In this document: piece after piece, positions 53,971 to 63,064 of the stretch
How the letters are laid out: each line of letters starts with the position of its first letter
How positions within the stretch are numbered: position 1 is the first letter of the stretch
From: Solibacillus sp040274725
GTDB lineage: Bacteria; Bacillota; Bacilli; Bacillales_A; Planococcaceae
Assembly: GCA_040274725.1 (NCBI GenBank)
Contig: JBEMAQ010000008.1
Span: forward strand, 1-64,000
Direction: 5' to 3'
DNA: 64,000 nt
Made by a program: the position numbers and the translations under genes
The notes under the pieces: generated by a model
Databases searched by the model: none
What the model was told of the DNA's origin: nothing
The model's input: the letters and a program-made list of their open reading frames with translations, nothing else

Positions 53971-54909
53971 TTAGACTAAAATATTCATCACCGTGCGGAC
54001 CGCTTCTGCTGATACGTCTAGCGCTGCTTTTTCTTTCTCTGTTAGCTCTAGTTCGTAAATTTTTTCGATTCCGTCAGCACCTAATAACGTTGGTACACCT
54101 AAGTATAAATCGCTGTAACCATACTCGCCCGCTAGGTAAGCGATTGATGGTAAAATGCGCTTTTGATCCTTCAAAATTGCCTCAGCCATTTCAACCATTG
54201 CCGCTGCTGGTGCGTAATACGCCGAACCATTACCAAGTAAGTTCACGATTTCTGCCCCACCATTACGTGTACGGTTAACAATTTCCTCTAAACGCTCTGC
54301 TGGAATTAAGCTTTCTAATGGCACGCCGCCAACAGATGCATAACGTGTCAATGGCACCATCGTATCACCATGACCACCTAATACAAGAGCAGAAATATCT
54401 TTTACTGATACTTGTAGCTCTTCCGCAACAAACGCGCGGAAGCGGGCTGTATCAAGCACACCAGATTGACCGATTACACGGTTTTTCGGGAAGCCTGTTG
54501 TTTTGTAGACCGTGTATGTCATCGCGTCTACTGGATTTGTTAACACGATAATTGTCGCGTTTGGTGCATGCACTTTAATTTGCTCTGACACTGACACCAT
54601 TACCTTTTGATTGATTTGTACTAAATCATCACGGCTCATGCCTGGTTTGCGTGCGACACCTGCTGTAATTAACACGATATCTGAATCCGCAATTTGTGCA
54701 TAATCTGATGTACCTGTTACATAAGAATCAAAGCCTTGTACCGGAGCAGCCTCCCACATATCAAGTGCTTTCCCTTTCGTTGGGTTTTCTGCAGCCGGAA
54801 TATCAACGATGACCACATCTCCAAGCTCTTTTTGTGCTACTAAAAATGCAGCCGTTGCGCCTGTGTAACCGCTTCCGATTACGGCGATTTTTTTGCGTTT
54901 TAACGTCAT
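53971..54909 (-). CDS. mdh: Malate dehydrogenase (NAD)
   Basis: 312 residues. Oxidises malate to oxaloacetate. Dinucleotide motif VIGSGYTGATAAFL (about 9-22), substrate loop with GVARKPGMSRDDLV (Arg), TNPVDAMTY and the catalytic His in LVLGGHGDTMVPL. Starts at 54909 after AAGGAG. Third gene of the citZ-icd-mdh order; icd ends with its own terminator 142 bp upstream, so it may also be made separately. Confidence 0.95.
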   Translation of the reverse strand: MTLKRKKIAVIGSGYTGATAAFLVAQKELGDVVIVDIPAAENPTKGKALDMWEAAPVQGFDSYVTGTSDYAQIADSDIVLITAGVARKPGMSRDDLVQINQKVMVSVSEQIKVHAPNATIIVLTNPVDAMTYTVYKTTGFPKNRVIGQSGVLDTARFRAFVAEELQVSVKDISALVLGGHGDTMVPLTRYASVGGVPLESLIPAERLEEIVNRTRNGGAEIVNLLGNGSAYYAPAAAMVEMAEAILKDQKRILPSIAYLAGEYGYSDLYLGVPTLLGADGIEKIYELELTEKEKAALDVSAEAVRTVMNILV

Positions 54910-54967
54910 ACTGCGCACTCCTTTTCTCGACAGGATTTTTTCCTATCTTTCGAAAAATTATACTACA

Positions 54968-55013
54968 AAAGACAAAAAAAGGGAGAAGATTTTCATCTTT
55001 CTCCCTTTTTATT
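54968..55013 (-). terminator. Terminator of icd
   Basis: AAAGGGAGAAAGAT / ATCTTCTCCCTTT and a T-tract on the minus strand. Confidence 0.85.
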
Positions 55014-55051
55014 GGAAAACTCAAGTAAATGAGTAATTATCTAATTAAGAA

Positions 55052-56314
55052 TTAGAAGTTTTCGATTAATTTAGTAGCGAATTCAGAACATTTAACTTCT
55101 GTAGCGCCATCCATTAAACGTGCGAAGTCATAAGTTACATATTTAGAAGAGATTGTTTTCTCAACTGAGTTTGTAATCATGTCCGCAGCTTCTTGCCATC
55201 CTAAGTGCTCAAGCATTAATACGCCTGAAAGTAATACTGAAGATGGGTTTACTTTATCTTGACCAGCGTATTTCGGAGCAGTACCGTGAGTAGCTTCGAA
55301 GATCGCGTGACCTGTTACGTAGTTAATGTTAGCTCCTGGAGCGATACCGATACCACCAACTTGAGCAGCAAGTGCGTCAGAGATGTAGTCACCGTTTAAG
55401 TTCATAGTAGCTACTACGTCGAACTCGTTTGGACGAGTTAAGATTTGTTGTAAGAAGATATCAGCGATAGAATCTTTAATTAGGATTTTACCAGCAGCTA
55501 ATGCAGCAGCTTGTGCTTCGTTAGCAGCAGCTTCGCCTTGCTCAGCTTTGATAGCGTCATATTGGTTCCAAGTGAAAGTTTGATCAGCAAATTCAGTTTC
55601 TGCTAATTCATAACCCCATTTTTTGAATCCGCCTTCAGTGTACTTCATGATGTTACCTTTGTGTACTAAAGTTACTGATGGTTCGTTATGCTTGATTGCA
55701 TATTCGATTGCAGAACGTACTAAACGGTGAGTACCTTCTTGAGATACTGGTTTAACACCGATACCTGAAGTTTCTGGGAAACGGATATTTTTTGTACCGA
55801 ATTCTGTTTGTAAGAAGTCGATGATTTTTTTAGCTTGTTCAGAACCAGCTTCGAACTCGATACCAGCGTAGATATCTTCAGTGTTTTCACGGAAGATAAC
55901 CATTTTCACGTCTTCTGGACGTTTAACTGGAGAAGGAACACCTTCAAAGTGACGTACTGGACGTAAGCATACATATAAATCTAATTGTTGACGTAATGCA
56001 ACGTTTAGAGAACGGATACCGCCACCGATTGGCGTTGTTAAAGGACCTTTGATTGCGATTAAGTATTCGTTGATTTTATCTAAAGTATCTTGTGGTAACC
56101 ATTCACCAGTTTGGTTGAATGCTTTTTCACCAGCTAAAACTTCTAACCATTCGATTTTCTTTTCGCCATTGTAAGCTTTTGCTACAGCTGCGTCGATTAC
56201 GCGAGATGCTGCTGCCCAGATATCTGGACCAATACCGTCACCCTCGATGAATGGGATAACAGGGTTGTTAGGTACGTTTAAAACGCCATTTTCTACTACG
56301 ATTTTGTTCGTCAT
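55052..56314 (-). CDS. icd: Isocitrate dehydrogenase (NADP)
   Basis: 420 residues, near the B. subtilis Icd length (423). Catalyses isocitrate to 2-oxoglutarate. Substrate site GGGIRSLNVALRQQLDLYVC contains the regulatory-type Ser; TEDIYAGIEFEAGSEQAKK is present; cofactor region HGTAPKYAGQDKVNPSS (NADP type with Lys/Tyr). AGGAGG before the ATG. It follows citZ after an 81-bp gap that holds a perfect palindrome. Confidence 0.96.
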   Translation of the reverse strand: MTNKIVVENGVLNVPNNPVIPFIEGDGIGPDIWAAASRVIDAAVAKAYNGEKKIEWLEVLAGEKAFNQTGEWLPQDTLDKINEYLIAIKGPLTTPIGGGIRSLNVALRQQLDLYVCLRPVRHFEGVPSPVKRPEDVKMVIFRENTEDIYAGIEFEAGSEQAKKIIDFLQTEFGTKNIRFPETSGIGVKPVSQEGTHRLVRSAIEYAIKHNEPSVTLVHKGNIMKYTEGGFKKWGYELAETEFADQTFTWNQYDAIKAEQGEAAANEAQAAALAAGKILIKDSIADIFLQQILTRPNEFDVVATMNLNGDYISDALAAQVGGIGIAPGANINYVTGHAIFEATHGTAPKYAGQDKVNPSSVLLSGVLMLEHLGWQEAADMITNSVEKTISSKYVTYDFARLMDGATEVKCSEFATKLIENF

Positions 56315-56344
56315 TGGAAATTTGCCTCCTAATAATCATAAATC

Positions 56345-56372
56345 TAGGACTGCGAATATTCGCAGTCCTAGG
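56345..56372. promoter_or_regulatory. Perfect 28-bp palindrome between citZ and icd
   Basis: CTAGGACTGCGAAT is followed at once by its exact reverse complement. In RNA it is a 12-bp stem with a 4-base loop. No T-tract follows it on the minus strand, so it is not a normal terminator. It may be an operator, a processing or stability hairpin, or a partial attenuator between citZ and icd. Confidence 0.65.
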
Positions 56373-56394
56373 ATATTTTAACATACTTTTTTAA

Positions 56395-57510
56395 TTAGCG
56401 CTCGTTAATTGGAACGTATTTTTGCATATCTGGACCAACATATTCCGCACGTGGACGGATTAAGCGGTTGTTTGCATACTGTTCTAAAATGTGCGCTACC
56501 CAACCTGAAGTACGAGATACTGCAAAGATTGGTGTGAATAAGTCATGTTCGATACCTAAAGAATCATATACTGATGCTGAGAAGAAGTCTACGTTTGCAG
56601 GTAATTTCTTTTGCTCAACGATCATGTCGTGAATTTTCACTGACATATCGTATAATTCTGGTTTACCAGTTAACTTAGTTAACTTTTCAGACATTACACG
56701 TAAATGTGGTGCACGTGGGTCTCCACCACGGTATACGCGGTGACCGAAGCCCATGATTTTTTCTTTGTTGTCTAACTTGTTTTGTACCCAAGCTTCAACG
56801 TTGTCTAATGAACCGATTTCAGTTAACATTTTCATAACTTGCTCGTTTGCACCACCGTGTAATGGGCCTTTTAATGCGCCGATTGCAGATGTTACGCCAG
56901 AGTAAACGTCAGATAATGTAGCTACACATACGCGAGCTGTGAATGTAGAAGCGTTTAATTCGTGGTCAGCATGTAATACTAACGCTTTGTCGAATGCTTC
57001 GATTTCGATTGGTGCTGGCTCTTCGCCTTTTAACATGTATAAGAAGTTTGCTGCATAACCTAATTCTGGTTTTGGAGCAATTGGTTCTTTCCCTTGACGT
57101 ACACGTGCAAAAGTAGTTACTACTGTTGCAATTTTCGCTTGTAGGCGGATTGCTTTACGGTAGTTTGCTTCAACTTCCATCACGTCTGCTTCTTCGTCAA
57201 ATGTACCAAGCATTGATACAGCTGTACGTAATGCAGCCATTGGGTGTACTGTATTAAGTGGCATAGACTTGAATAAATCAGTAATAGCAGCTGGGATTGC
57301 CATGTTGTCTGCTAATTGTTGTTTTAATTCAGCTAGCTCGTCCGCTTTTGGTAGGCGAGTGTGCCATAATAAATAAATTACTTCTTCAAATGATGCATTG
57401 TTTGTTAAATCGTCGATACCATACCCTACATATGTAAGTGTGTCGTCGATAATTGAACTGATTTTAGACTCAGCTGCAACAATACCTTCTAAACCTTTAG
57501 TTGCTGACAT
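56395..57510 (-). CDS. citZ: Citrate synthase
   Basis: 371 residues, the normal short Gram-positive form. Condenses acetyl-CoA and oxaloacetate. GPLHGGANEQVMKML (with catalytic His), MGFGHRVYRGGDPRA and SGWVAHILEQYANNRLIRP are the conserved active-site blocks. The ATG at 57510 follows AAGGAG; a longer reading to 57579 is leader DNA that holds the cre-like site. Confidence 0.96.
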   Translation of the reverse strand: MSATKGLEGIVAAESKISSIIDDTLTYVGYGIDDLTNNASFEEVIYLLWHTRLPKADELAELKQQLADNMAIPAAITDLFKSMPLNTVHPMAALRTAVSMLGTFDEEADVMEVEANYRKAIRLQAKIATVVTTFARVRQGKEPIAPKPELGYAANFLYMLKGEEPAPIEIEAFDKALVLHADHELNASTFTARVCVATLSDVYSGVTSAIGALKGPLHGGANEQVMKMLTEIGSLDNVEAWVQNKLDNKEKIMGFGHRVYRGGDPRAPHLRVMSEKLTKLTGKPELYDMSVKIHDMIVEQKKLPANVDFFSASVYDSLGIEHDLFTPIFAVSRTSGWVAHILEQYANNRLIRPRAEYVGPDMQKYVPINER

Positions 57511-57542
57511 AAAAATCGCTCCTTCATGTGATAGTTTGTTTT

Positions 57543-57652
57543 TGTAAGTGCTTTCTTTTAAAAACACGTCTACACTCATATCGTTCTGCTCAATGAACCT
57601 ATAAGTAAATCGCTTACCGTTTCATTATAATCATTTTTGACGTATTTGTGAA
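57543..57652 (-). promoter_or_regulatory. citZ promoter and CcpA cre-like site
   Basis: Minus strand: TTCACA (57652-57647), 17 bp, TATAAT (57629-57624). In the leader, TGTAAGTGCTTTCT (57543-57556, plus strand) matches the cre consensus TGWAANCGNTNWCA at 12 of 14 positions. Catabolite repression of citZ from a downstream cre is known in B. subtilis. Confidence 0.6.
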
Positions 57653-57765
57653 TTAAAAGTGTTTATTTTATGAAAAAGTCTCATATACTATAAAATTGCT
57701 GTTTAAAAGAGTATTTTCTGTTAATAACGAGATATAAAAAGCATAAGTAAGGAGTTACATAAAAA

Positions 57766-58731
57766 ATGTCAAAAATAAATTCTCCTTTTTTCACTCCTAT
57801 ACGAATAAAATTTCTACTTTTTCTCGCCTATCTACTCGCCATCTTCTACTTGCTTCCTTTATCTGGTGCTATCTTTTTTTCTTATCTCATATTTCCTTTA
57901 GTCTATTTTTTTCACACAAAATTCCACATTCCTTATTTTCTATCAATTTTATGTGTCGCTTCCTTTGCTTTAACGCTCATTGCATTGTTAAGTTTTGCTG
58001 TTGTACAAAGTACACTTCAGCTACTTCCTTTTTTACAAAACCTCATCACAGCATTCGCCACACAATATGAGTCACACCCCTTTTTTCCAATGCTATCAGA
58101 AAAATTTTCCACACTTTTAGATACTTTCCTCACGACAATTCTTGCTATGACAAAAAATGTGTTCAACTCATTATTTGATATTCTGTTATTTTTACTCACG
58201 ACATTTTTTGCCCTGCTCGAATCAAAAAAAAATCGACTTTGGTTTTTTGCGTTTGTACCAAAATCTTACCGAGCAGATTGGCAGCGCTATTTTACAAAGT
58301 CGATGTCGTTATTTAGTTTGTTTTTACTCGTCGAGCTACAATTATTTGCGCTGACCTTTTTATTATTGTGCATTGGATTTACTATTTTGCAATTTGATGG
58401 TGCAATCAATAAAGCCTTTTTAATCGCACTTGCCGATTGCATCCCATTTTTAGGCATCGGACTATTTTTAGTTCCCGCCGCGCTTTATTTTTTCTTTATT
58501 CATGAATGGCTGCTCGCACTTGCACTTTTCGGGCTTTATGTCTTTGTCCAAATTACAAGGCAGCTCGCTGAATCAAAGCTGTGGTCGCACACGATGCAAC
58601 TGCGTATGACCTATACCTTTATCATTAGTGCCGGCGCCTTTTTATTATTCGGCATTTACGGCATACTCATTAGCCCACTGTTATTATTTATCGCGATGAA
58701 ATTAAAGGCGCATCCTATTTTTGCACGATAA
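57766..58731 (+). CDS. ytvI: AI-2E-family membrane permease (YtvI)
   Basis: 321 residues with 7-8 hydrophobic helices. The pattern of an N-terminal helix pair, a long soluble loop (about 85-140) and a C-terminal block with ADCIPFLGIGLFLVPAALY and GIYGILISPLLLF fits the AI-2E/YtvI transporter family. The family includes ion exporters and antiporters; the substrate is unknown. In B. subtilis ytvI lies between citZ and fxsA, as here. It is somewhat shorter than B. subtilis YtvI (about 370). AAGGAG before the ATG. Its 3' end overlaps fxsA by 17 bp. Confidence 0.8.
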   Translation: MSKINSPFFTPIRIKFLLFLAYLLAIFYLLPLSGAIFFSYLIFPLVYFFHTKFHIPYFLSILCVASFALTLIALLSFAVVQSTLQLLPFLQNLITAFATQYESHPFFPMLSEKFSTLLDTFLTTILAMTKNVFNSLFDILLFLLTTFFALLESKKNRLWFFAFVPKSYRADWQRYFTKSMSLFSLFLLVELQLFALTFLLLCIGFTILQFDGAINKAFLIALADCIPFLGIGLFLVPAALYFFFIHEWLLALALFGLYVFVQITRQLAESKLWSHTMQLRMTYTFIISAGAFLLFGIYGILISPLLLFIAMKLKAHPIFAR

Positions 58732-59104
58732 TGACATTGCTATTTTTCATTTTTTTGCGTAGCCACATATAAAGGACAGGCTTAAATGCTTTGCCTGCAA
58801 TTCCTGTCGCAAGTAATACACCGATAATATCCGTTAAAAAACCAGGTACAACAAGTAGTACACCACCAACAAATACCGTAAACGCGTCAATCATCGCATC
58901 TCCCGGCGGCTGTCCTTGACGAATACTGTCTTGCATGGCGCGAAATGATTTCGTCCCGCGTTTTTTTACAAGTAAAATCCCTAATGCGCTCGTTGCGACA
59001 ATTAGTAATAAGGTCGGAAATATGCCGATTGCTTTACCGACGAATATAAAAGTTGCAATTTCTGCAAACATAAGCACGATCGCTGTTAAAAATATTTTTT
59101 TCAA
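58715..59104 (-). CDS. fxsA: FxsA family membrane protein
   Basis: 129 residues. Two N-terminal helices (5-45), a cytoplasmic loop with KRGTKSFRAMQDSIRQGQPP, then helices with GVLLVVPGFLTDIIGVLLA, the FxsA signature, and a basic tail. E. coli FxsA counteracts phage T7 exclusion by the F plasmid; the role in Bacillales is unknown. GGAGGAG before the ATG. It is transcribed from an ECF-type promoter and ends inside the ytvI 3' end (convergent overlap). Confidence 0.9.
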   Translation of the reverse strand: MKKIFLTAIVLMFAEIATFIFVGKAIGIFPTLLLIVATSALGILLVKKRGTKSFRAMQDSIRQGQPPGDAMIDAFTVFVGGVLLVVPGFLTDIIGVLLATGIAGKAFKPVLYMWLRKKMKNSNVIIVQK

Positions 59105-59137
59105 TCCAACTCCTCCAGTCTACTCTTCCTTATTTAC

Positions 59138-59163
59138 TACGAATTTGCGGTAAGAAAGTTTCA
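59138..59163 (-). promoter_or_regulatory. ECF (SigW-type) promoter of fxsA
   Basis: Minus strand TGAAAC (59163-59158), 16-bp spacer, CGTA (59141-59138), 34 bp before the start codon. The -35 adjoins the pyk terminator. Confidence 0.72.
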
Positions 59164-59206
59164 AAAAAAATTCACCATTTTAGCAAAAGCCAAAATGGTG
59201 AATTGA
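59163..59206 (-). terminator. Terminator of pyk (accDA-pfkA-pyk block)
   Basis: AATTCACCATTTT / AAAATGGTGAATT followed by TTTTTTT on the minus strand. Confidence 0.88.
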
Positions 59207-59210
59207 ATTT

Positions 59211-60971
59211 TTATAGTACACTTGCGTGGCCTTTATAAATAACGCCCGTTTCTGCGTCCATTGTAATTTCTTGGCCGTGGCGAATTAATGTTGTTGCTTC
59301 TTTTACACCAACAATAACTGGAATACCAAGGCTTAGTCCGACAACCGCTGCATGGCTTGTTAGACCGCCCTCTTCTGTAATAATACCGATACAATTTTCA
59401 ATCGCTGGCATCATTTCGCGATCCGTACCAACTGTTACTAAAATACAGCCGTCTGTATCATACGCGTTCGCCTCGCCCGCATTTTTTGCGACAACTGTTT
59501 TTGCAACAGCTGATGCTTTGCCAATGCCTTGACCGCGCGCTAATAAATCGCCAATTACATGTACCTTCATTAAGTTCGTTGTACCCGCCTCGCCAACAGG
59601 TACACCTGCTGTAATGACAACAACATCGCCGTGATCTACAAAGCCTGATTTTAATGATTCATCTACTGCAAGCTCTAAAATTTCGTCTGTTGATGATACA
59701 CGTGATGTAACAATTGGTTGCACGCCCCATACTAATGTTAGCATTTGCGCTGTATTAACAGAGCCTGTTACCGCGATAATTGGTACACCTGGACGATATT
59801 TTGCAATCATTTTTGCTGTATTACCGCTCTCTGTTGGTGCAAGTACTGCTTTTACACCTAGATTAATTGATGTATGCGCAACCGCTTGAGAAATCGATTC
59901 TGTCATCGTGCTATCTTTTTCGCGGCTACGTTGATTGACGATGCTACGATAGTTGAGTGACGACTCTGTACGATCCGCAATTTTATTCATCGTTTGCACC
60001 GATTCTACTGGATACAAACCTGCTGCTGTTTCGCCTGACAGCATAATGGCATCCGTCCCATCAAAAATTGCATTGGCAACATCTGACGCTTCGGCACGTG
60101 TAGGACGCGGATTGCGCTGCATCGAATCAAGCATTTGTGTCGCTGTAATAACTGGTTTGCCGACTTGATTACATTTATTAATTAGTAGCTTTTGTACAAG
60201 TGGCACTTCTTCTGCTGGAATCTCTACGCCTAAATCACCACGCGCAACCATTAAGCCGTCTGACACTTCGATGATTGCATCGATATTGTCAACGCCTTCT
60301 TGGTTTTCGATTTTCGGGATAATTTGAATATGAGAGCCGCCATTTTGCTCAAGTAACTCACGAATTTCAAGTACGTCCTTTGCTGTACGGACAAATGATG
60401 CCGCGATAAAGTCTACACCTTGCTCGATACCGAATAAAATATCTTGTGCATCCTTTTCTGTAATACCTGGCAGCTTTATGGAGACACCTGGTACATTTAC
60501 GCCTTTTTTGTTTTTTAATACGCCCGCATTTTCAACGATTGTCGTAATGCGACCTGTATCTAAATCTTTTGCTAATACGCGTAGCTCGATTAAACCATCA
60601 TCTAATAAAATGATGTCATGTTGATCTACGTCCTCGATTAATTGCTCGTACGTAACAGAAAAGACATCTTTTGTGCCTTCTACTTCTGTCATCGAAATAT
60701 CAATTACTTGACCTGTTACTAAATGAAGTTCGCCGTTTTGCATCGTATGCGTACGAATTTCAGGTCCCTTTGTATCCAGTAAAATCCCTACTGGTTTGCC
60801 TAAACGCTCCGCTGCATCGCGAATTGCTGCGATACGCACCGCGTGCTCCTCATGATTACCATGTGAAAAGTTTAAACGGGCAACATTCATCCCTGCTTCA
60901 ATAAGTTGATCTAGCATTTCTGGTGATTCACTTGCTGGTCCAATCGTACATACAATTTTAGTTTTTCTCAT
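59211..60971 (-). CDS. pyk: Pyruvate kinase with C-terminal PEP-utiliser domain
   Basis: 586 residues. Makes pyruvate and ATP from PEP. Barrel domain with KIVCTIGPAS, MNVARLNFSHG, DTKGPEIRT and MVARGDLGVEIPAE; the allosteric C domain follows. An extra domain of about 110 residues ends with EEGGLTSHAAVVGLSLGIPV, the phospho-His-type PEP-utiliser motif found in Bacillus Pyk. It is 26 bp after pfkA; together they form the usual glycolytic pair. Confidence 0.97.
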   Translation of the reverse strand: MRKTKIVCTIGPASESPEMLDQLIEAGMNVARLNFSHGNHEEHAVRIAAIRDAAERLGKPVGILLDTKGPEIRTHTMQNGELHLVTGQVIDISMTEVEGTKDVFSVTYEQLIEDVDQHDIILLDDGLIELRVLAKDLDTGRITTIVENAGVLKNKKGVNVPGVSIKLPGITEKDAQDILFGIEQGVDFIAASFVRTAKDVLEIRELLEQNGGSHIQIIPKIENQEGVDNIDAIIEVSDGLMVARGDLGVEIPAEEVPLVQKLLINKCNQVGKPVITATQMLDSMQRNPRPTRAEASDVANAIFDGTDAIMLSGETAAGLYPVESVQTMNKIADRTESSLNYRSIVNQRSREKDSTMTESISQAVAHTSINLGVKAVLAPTESGNTAKMIAKYRPGVPIIAVTGSVNTAQMLTLVWGVQPIVTSRVSSTDEILELAVDESLKSGFVDHGDVVVITAGVPVGEAGTTNLMKVHVIGDLLARGQGIGKASAVAKTVVAKNAGEANAYDTDGCILVTVGTDREMMPAIENCIGIITEEGGLTSHAAVVGLSLGIPVIVGVKEATTLIRHGQEITMDAETGVIYKGHASVL

Positions 60972-60997
60972 ATGATTTCCCTCTCTGCTTGTTCACT

Positions 60998-61957
60998 CTA
61001 GATTGATAATTCTTTTGATAAAGTATATAAACTTAAATCAGCCTTATGATTGTTTTCATATGCCTCTTTTAAGTCATAATCTACTACTGCATGATTTCTT
61101 ATACCTACCGCACGTCCACCTTTGCCCTCTAGCAAAACTTCTACTGCCCTCGCGCCAAGACGTCCCGCTAATACGCGATCACGTGCTGATGGTGCACCAC
61201 CTCGTTGCATATGGCCAAGTACAGATACGCGAATTTCAATACCTGTGCGCTCTTTTAAAATGTTTGCCAGCTCCTGACCAGACATCACACCTTCTGCTAC
61301 AATTATAATACTATGACGTTTACCACGTGCAACCCCGCGCTCAAGACGTTCTACAATGTCATCAATACTATATTCTTCTTCTGGAATTAACACGGATTCT
61401 GCACCTGCTGCAAGACCTGCCCACAGTGCAATATCACCTGCATCACGGCCCATTACTTCAACAACAAATGTATTTTCATGACTTGTTGCTGTATCGCGAA
61501 TTTTGTCGATAGACTCGATGACTGTATTCACTGCCGAATCAAAGCCGATTGTATATTCTGTGCCTGGTACGTCATTGTCAATTGTCCCTGGTATGCCGAC
61601 GCACGGGAAGCCTTTTTCGGTTAACTGCATCGCACCACGGTACGAGCCGTCACCACCAATAACAATCAATCCTTCAATACCTGCTGCACGCAAATTTTTA
61701 ATAGCCTGCTCCTGCTTGTCATCTAAATGGAAATCCGGGAAGCGTGCTGAATAAAGTATCGTCCCACCACGCTGAATAATGCCACCAACTGCACCTAAAT
61801 CAAGCATTTCGTACCTGCCGTGGAACAATCCCTCGTATCCGTGATAAACGCCTACAACATCGACACCGTGGAAGCGTGCTTTACGCACAACCGCTCGAAT
61901 TGCGGCGTTCATTCCAGGTGAATCTCCGCCACTCGTTAAAACTGCAATCTTTTTCAT
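60998..61957 (-). CDS. pfkA: ATP-dependent 6-phosphofructokinase
   Basis: 319 residues, the standard bacterial length. LTSGGDSPGMNAAIRAVVRK (ATP site), GGDGSYRGAMQL, PGTIDNDVPGTEYTIGFDSA (catalytic Asp) and GHMQRGG are intact. The ATG at 61957 follows AGGAGG. It lies between accA and pyk. A 150-bp gap with no strong promoter separates it from accA. Confidence 0.97.
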   Translation of the reverse strand: MKKIAVLTSGGDSPGMNAAIRAVVRKARFHGVDVVGVYHGYEGLFHGRYEMLDLGAVGGIIQRGGTILYSARFPDFHLDDKQEQAIKNLRAAGIEGLIVIGGDGSYRGAMQLTEKGFPCVGIPGTIDNDVPGTEYTIGFDSAVNTVIESIDKIRDTATSHENTFVVEVMGRDAGDIALWAGLAAGAESVLIPEEEYSIDDIVERLERGVARGKRHSIIIVAEGVMSGQELANILKERTGIEIRVSVLGHMQRGGAPSARDRVLAGRLGARAVEVLLEGKGGRAVGIRNHAVVDYDLKEAYENNHKADLSLYTLSKELSI

Positions 61958-62107
61958 CAGGTGTATTCCTCCTATTATTCCCCTAATACTATTCACATTA
62001 ACATGAATTTTGAAGATTTGTAACCTTTCTACACAACAAACTACACTGTATTTACAAAAAAAATGAAGAATGCGTTTTCATACATTCTTCATTCATCACA
62101 CACGCTA

Positions 62108-63064
62108 TCAATTTTCTAAATATTGACCGATATTTTTAAACTTTTGATAACGATCCTCGATTAGCTCTTCTTTTGATAGCGGCGAAAGTATAGCAAGTGT
62201 ATCTTCAATACTTTCCTTAATATTAATTGCCTGCTTTTGTACATTTTTATGCGCCCCGCCTGTAACCTCTGGAATAATGCCGTCGATAATGCCAAGCTCC
62301 CGTAAATCAAGTGCGGTAATTTTCAACGCCTCCGCTGCCTGCTTTGCCAAAGTAGCATCCTTCCATAAAATCGACGCCGCGCCCTCTGGTGAAATTACCG
62401 AATACGTCGAGTTTTCGAGCATTAAAATTTTATTCGCTACACCTAATGCGAGTGCTCCGCCGCTTCCGCCTTCACCGATGACAATGCTAATGATTGGCAC
62501 AGTAAGCCCCGCCATTTCAAATAGGTTGCGTGCAATCGCCTCGCTTTGCCCGCGCTCCTCTGCTGCCTTGCCTGGGTACGCACCCTTCGTATCAATAAAG
62601 CAAATAATTGGGCGGTTAAATTTTTCCGCCTGCTTCATTAAGCGTAATGCCTTGCGGTAACCTTCCGGGTGTGGCATTCCAAAATTGCGTCGAATATTTT
62701 CTTTCGTCGTCTTGCCGCGCTGATGACCAATAACCGTCACGGGCTGCCCATTAAACGCCGCAATGCCACCGACAATCGCCGCGTCATCCATAAATGTACG
62801 GTCGCCGTGAAGCTCCATAAAATCTGTAAAAATTGCCGCAATATAATCCAGTGTCGTCGGACGCTCGGCGTGACGCGCTACTTGCACGCGGTCCCACGGC
62901 TCCATATTTGAGTAAATGCTTTGCTCAAGCTGTAAAAGCCTTGACTCTAGCTTTTCGATTTCGCCACTCATATCCACTTCAGCGCGTTCCGCAATCGTTT
63001 TTAGTTCATCAATTTTTTCACGTAGTTGAACGACTGGGCGTTCAAATTCCAGCGTCTTAGCCAT
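62108..63064 (-). CDS. accA: Acetyl-CoA carboxylase carboxyltransferase subunit alpha
   Basis: 318 residues. Alpha half of the carboxyltransferase that transfers CO2 from carboxybiotin to acetyl-CoA, the first step of fatty acid synthesis. N-terminal coiled coil (1-70), then crotonase-like fold with GDRTFMDDAAIVGGIA, TPGAYPGKAAEERGQ-like (here DTKGAYPGKAAEERGQ) and EGGSGGALALGVANKILML. Start lies within the last codons of accD (8-bp overlap), so the two are coupled. Confidence 0.97.
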   Translation of the reverse strand: MAKTLEFERPVVQLREKIDELKTIAERAEVDMSGEIEKLESRLLQLEQSIYSNMEPWDRVQVARHAERPTTLDYIAAIFTDFMELHGDRTFMDDAAIVGGIAAFNGQPVTVIGHQRGKTTKENIRRNFGMPHPEGYRKALRLMKQAEKFNRPIICFIDTKGAYPGKAAEERGQSEAIARNLFEMAGLTVPIISIVIGEGGSGGALALGVANKILMLENSTYSVISPEGAASILWKDATLAKQAAEALKITALDLRELGIIDGIIPEVTGGAHKNVQKQAINIKESIEDTLAILSPLSKEELIEDRYQKFKNIGQYLEN

